In this document: piece after piece, positions 61,233 to 64,000 of the stretch
How the letters are laid out: the number at the start of each line of letters is the position of its first letter
How positions within the stretch are numbered: position 1 is the stretch's first letter
Program-made: the position numbers and the translations under genes
From: Sharpea azabuensis DSM 18934
GTDB lineage: Bacteria; Bacillota_I; Bacilli_A; Erysipelotrichales; Coprobacillaceae
DNA: 64,000 bases
Direction of reading: 5' to 3'
NCBI RefSeq assembly: GCF_000702165.1
Contig: NZ_JNKU01000002.1
Location: 1-64,000, forward strand
The notes under the pieces: model-generated
Told to the model about the DNA's origin: nothing
Database searches by the model: none
The model's input: the letters and a program-made list of their open reading frames with translations, nothing else

Positions 61233-62816
61233 TTATTTTCCAGAATCACCATAGTTGGCAAGAACTCTTGCACTTGGATCATCGACATTGCAGTTTTCCC
61301 AAGTCTTGTTAGGCATCCAGAAGTCTTTGACCCATTTTGCCTGACCGGGATAGAATTCTTCAAAGATATCACGGTAAAGAAGGGATTCTTTGGTAAATGG
61401 TGTACAGTATGGATATTTCTCTTTAGCTTTCACGAGATCTTCATCGCTATAGAGGCTATTGGCATATTCCTTGAGGTCATCAACCATGCTATGACCAACA
61501 GCATCGGAGAAGGCTGCTTTTTCACGCATTAGGATATCATCTGGTAATAATCCTGTTCCTTCAAAGGCATGACGCAAAAGATATTTTCCTTTGTTGTAGG
61601 TATTCATCTTTTTCGCTGGATCAATGCTCATCGCATATTCGACAAAGGCTGTATCGGCAAAAGGTACACGTCCTTCAAGCGAGTTAGCAGAAATGCAACG
61701 ATCAGCTCTTAAGACATCATACATATAAAGTTCACGAATACGCTTTGCAGATTCTTCTTGGAATTCCTCAGGAGATGGGGCAAAGTCTGTATACTTGTAG
61801 CCAAAGATTTCATCGCTGACTTCACCAGTCAGGATAACTTTGATGTCAGTATTCTTATGAATATACTCACATAAAATAAACATACCAAGTGATGCCCTGA
61901 TAGTCGTAATGTCAAAAGTCTCTAACTGACGAATGACTTCTTTCAGGTGGCCAAGAACATCTTCTCTCGTCATGATGACTTCAGTATGATCTGAGCCAAT
62001 ATATTCAGCAACTTCTTTCGCATATTTTAAGTCAATTGGATTACGGTCCATTCCGATTGCAAAAGTCTTGATGGGCTTATCGTTGTTTTCTGCAGCAATC
62101 GCACAAACTAATGATGAATCAAGTCCGCCTGAAAGCAGGTAGCCAATTGGTGCATCGGATTGCAGACGCTTGATAACTGAAGCTGTCAGCAGACTATTAA
62201 GCTTTGTTGCAATCTGTTCAATGTCATCTTCAACATACATCTTGACATCACCAAGATCGTTATATTTTACAAACTTTTCACCATCATAATAAGAACCAGG
62301 TTCAAAAGGCATAATATCATGACAAAGAGGGAAGAGCGCTTTTGCTGTTGAGGCAAAGGCAATTTTACCTTCTTTTGTATAGCCATAAAACATTGGACGA
62401 ATGCCCATCGGATCTCTTGCTGCCATCATTTTTCCACTTTGTGCATCCTTGATGACAAAGGCAAACTCTCCATCAAGCATACGGCAAAGAATATCTAATC
62501 CATATTTTCTATATAAAGGCAAGAGTACTTCGCAATCACTATCACTCTTGCAAGTGTAACTTTCTTCTAAATTTTTCTTTAAAGCAGGGTAATTATAGAT
62601 TTCACCATTACACACAAGTTCGCAGTCATTATAATTGAAGGGCTGCATTCCTTTTTCTGATAAATCCATGATGGATAAACGCGCAAAGCCGAATGTAGAC
62701 TCGTCAAAGAGTTCAACACGACTCATATCAGGACCGCGATCATCAACCATGTGTAATGCTTGCTTGAATTGTTCAAGAGGGTATTCTCTTGAATCCATCG
62801 TTAAAAAAACACACAT
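61233..62816 (-). CDS. asnB: Glutamine-hydrolysing asparagine synthetase
   Basis: Predicted 527-residue enzyme making asparagine from aspartate with glutamine as nitrogen donor. The start at 62816 puts the nucleophile at C2 (MCVFLTMDS), and GTGGAGGAC precedes it; a longer frame from 62855 would bury the cysteine. The glutaminase domain has RLSIMDLSEKGMQPF and LVCNGEIYNY; the synthetase domain has GYLLSGGLDSSLVCA and GEVSDEIFGY. It is the only intact + complete gene on the minus strand. Confidence 0.94.
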   Translation of the reverse strand: MCVFLTMDSREYPLEQFKQALHMVDDRGPDMSRVELFDESTFGFARLSIMDLSEKGMQPFNYNDCELVCNGEIYNYPALKKNLEESYTCKSDSDCEVLLPLYRKYGLDILCRMLDGEFAFVIKDAQSGKMMAARDPMGIRPMFYGYTKEGKIAFASTAKALFPLCHDIMPFEPGSYYDGEKFVKYNDLGDVKMYVEDDIEQIATKLNSLLTASVIKRLQSDAPIGYLLSGGLDSSLVCAIAAENNDKPIKTFAIGMDRNPIDLKYAKEVAEYIGSDHTEVIMTREDVLGHLKEVIRQLETFDITTIRASLGMFILCEYIHKNTDIKVILTGEVSDEIFGYKYTDFAPSPEEFQEESAKRIRELYMYDVLRADRCISANSLEGRVPFADTAFVEYAMSIDPAKKMNTYNKGKYLLRHAFEGTGLLPDDILMREKAAFSDAVGHSMVDDLKEYANSLYSDEDLVKAKEKYPYCTPFTKESLLYRDIFEEFYPGQAKWVKDFWMPNKTWENCNVDDPSARVLANYGDSGK

Positions 62817-62846
62817 ATCTATGTCCTCCACTTTTAAATTTTTCTC

Positions 62847-62875
62847 ATCATACAATTTTCTTATCCATTAGTCAA
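62847..62875 (-). promoter_or_regulatory. asnB promoter
   Basis: On the minus strand, TTGACT (62875-62870), 17 bp, TATGAT (62852-62847). No T-box leader lies between it and the start. Confidence 0.75.
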
Positions 62876-62926
62876 TAAATTATTTTTGCATTAATAATTA
62901 AATATTAGAGAAAAGAGAAATCTAAG

Positions 62927-62994
62927 GGCTTACAATTCGCTTTAAAAGGTAGTTGAGCTATAGAAAGGGCGAAAACTAAAAGGCTTACAATTCG
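62927..62994. repeat. Pair of 13-bp direct repeats in the asnB/oxidoreductase divergent region
   Basis: GGCTTACAATTCG occurs at 62927-62939 and again at 62982-62994, 55 bases apart. The second ends 4 bases before the -35 of the + strand promoter at 62999, and the first is about 50 bases upstream of the asnB -35. Repeats placed like this are typical of activator sites. Confidence 0.65.
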
Positions 62995-62998
62995 GCTA

Positions 62999-63050
62999 TG
63001 GACAAATATAGGATAGAATGTTAAAATATTAACAACGTGGACATACCACG
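62999..63050 (+). promoter_or_regulatory. Promoter of the Fe-S/FAD oxidoreductase gene with inverted repeats
   Basis: TGGACA (62999-63004), 17 bp, TAAAAT (63022-63027). TGTTAA (63019-63024) / TTAACA (63029-63034) overlaps the -10, and CGTGG (63036-63040) / CCACG (63046-63050) follows in the early transcript. Confidence 0.62.
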
Positions 63051-63087
63051 ATAAAGAATGAGAAATATTTTAAAGGAGAATTGTAAA

Positions 63088-64000
63088 ATGGGGGCTAAAG
63101 GAGATCCAAATTATCCACTTCGTCCGGAAATTGCGAATGTGGATGGTCCAATGCGTGAACCTGTTGCGAAATTGGGAAAGCTCGTCACGGATAGAATACC
63201 TATCAAGCTTGGTTTACAAAAAATCACAAAGGATGATCCAGAATATTGGGCAGTAGCACGCTTATGTACTGATGAAGAAGCTGAACTCGCTTTAAAATTT
63301 GGCGGTATTCGTAAACCAAAGACATTTGCTCAGCTAAAAAAGATATCCGGTATTGAGGACACAAAGCTGCAGGAAATGCTGGATCATATGTCTTATACTG
63401 GTCTAATTGAATGGAATTATGAGAATCCACAACATGAAAAACAATATGTCTTACCAATGTTTGTACCTGGTTCAGGGGAATTCTCAAACATGAATAAGGA
63501 CTTGATTGAGGAACATCCAGAACTTGGTATGTTCTTTGAACATATGACACGTTTACCACTTGAAAAGGTGACGAAGATTGTTCCTCCAGGAGGAGCGGGC
63601 ATTGGCATGCATGTTATTCCTGTTGAGAAGGCCATTGCTATGAATAATGAAGCCATTGGTGTCGAAAAGATTTCTCACTGGCTTGATAAATATGAAGGCA
63701 AGTACGCTAAATCACCATGTTCCTGTCGTCGTAGTAGAAAAACCTATGATGAAGGATGCGGTGATGATGAAGAAGGTTGGTGTATTGCTGTTGGGGATAT
63801 GGCTGATTATGTTGTTGAAACAAATAAAGGCGGTGTCTATATTACCCGTGAGGAAGCCATGGATATTTTCAAACGTGCTGAAGATAATGGCTTTGTCCAT
63901 CAGATTACAAACATTGATGGTGAAAACAAGATCTTTGCGATTTGTAACTGCAACGTCAATGTATGTTATGCCTTAAGAACTTCATTATTGTTTAATACAC
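63088..64000 (+). CDS. Large Fe-S/FAD oxidoreductase, N-terminal part (runs off the window end)
   Basis: From the ATG at 63088 (AAAGGAG before it) the frame is open to the end of the window, 304 codons. It starts MGAKGDPNYPLRPEIANVDG and contains VARLCTDEEAELALKFGG, PMFVPGSGEFSNMN, VPPGGAGIGMHVIPVE, SPCSCRRSRKTYDEGCGDD and AICNCNVNVCYALR. This is the N-terminal domain of the long gut-anaerobe oxidoreductases that go on with ferredoxin motifs and a glutamate-synthase-like FAD/NAD(P) module. Its cysteines may bind Fe-S clusters. The substrate is unknown; the rest lies outside the window. Confidence 0.8.
   Translation, partial: MGAKGDPNYPLRPEIANVDGPMREPVAKLGKLVTDRIPIKLGLQKITKDDPEYWAVARLCTDEEAELALKFGGIRKPKTFAQLKKISGIEDTKLQEMLDHMSYTGLIEWNYENPQHEKQYVLPMFVPGSGEFSNMNKDLIEEHPELGMFFEHMTRLPLEKVTKIVPPGGAGIGMHVIPVEKAIAMNNEAIGVEKISHWLDKYEGKYAKSPCSCRRSRKTYDEGCGDDEEGWCIAVGDMADYVVETNKGGVYITREEAMDIFKRAEDNGFVHQITNIDGENKIFAICNCNVNVCYALRTSLLFNT

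Noticed and set aside
62817-62855. 13-residue N-terminal extension of asnB
   Set aside because: The glutaminase cysteine must be residue 2, which fixes the start at 62816.
1-64000. CRISPR array, tRNA or rRNA genes
   Set aside because: No regularly spaced direct repeats and no cloverleaf or rRNA sequence were recognised by eye; a tRNAscan or Infernal run would be decisive.

Overview
The window is a 64 kb chromosomal segment from a low-GC, Gram-positive bacterium. Genes are closely packed and nearly all lie on the + strand. They have strong AAGGAGG-type ribosome binding sites, TTGACA/TATAAT promoters and U-tract terminators, and there are three T-box leaders. The order comN-recJ-apt-rel-hisS-aspS, the murC-DUF948-ytxH-ccpA cluster and the lspA-rluD pair are Firmicutes hallmarks. 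A bile salt hydrolase points to a gut-associated species. My best guess, from overall protein character and without a search, is an Erysipelotrichia/Coprobacillaceae-like gut Firmicute; I do not claim a genus.

Layout. 1-331 is the end of an IS30-type element. 562-3665 is a nitroreductase/Rrf2/oxidoreductase/hydrolase operon with a perfect palindrome at its promoter. 4189-10313 holds small accessory genes (acetyltransferases, a YhfC protease, a VOC protein) and three decayed genes: an AAA ATPase, a TetR regulator and an esterase. 10413-17504 holds a LUD-domain protein, a PH-domain protein, a PNPOx-like ferredoxin protein with a macrodomain-class sirtuin, a MarR/pirin pair, an acetyltransferase, a nitroreductase and an oligo-1,6-glucosidase.

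17848-24902 is the most unusual part. A promoter with the same operator as the sirtuin operon drives a SnoaL-like protein, a second PNPOx-ferredoxin protein, an osmoprotectant-type ABC transporter and a second Rrf2 regulator. An IscB RNA-guided nuclease with a structured upstream region (probable omega-RNA/HEARO) follows, then a zinc-type ADP-ribosyl-hydrolase macrodomain and an ArsC-like protein. The sirtuin and macrodomain, normally encoded side by side with a lipoylated carrier protein, are here about 10.5 kb apart but tied together by paralogous partner genes and a shared operator GTAAT-N7-ATTAC.

24983-29338 is a BceRS-BceAB antimicrobial-peptide module with a BceR-type operator. 29436-39934 carries an alanine/sodium symporter, a 3-hydroxyacyl-CoA dehydrogenase-like protein, a bile salt hydrolase, membrane proteins, hemolysin III, lspA, rluD, dCMP deaminase and a PHP phosphoesterase. 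39938-43569 is an amino-acid ABC transporter plus aminotransferase behind a T-box whose specifier reads as Arg. 43650-52860 is the comN-recJ-apt-rel block and the T-box-controlled hisS-aspS-peptidase operon. 52944-64000 holds a DUF2207 protein, murC to ccpA, a CLC-F-like channel, T-box-controlled tyrS, asnB on the - strand, and the 5' part of a large Fe-S/FAD oxidoreductase that runs off the end. I saw no tRNA, rRNA or CRISPR array.
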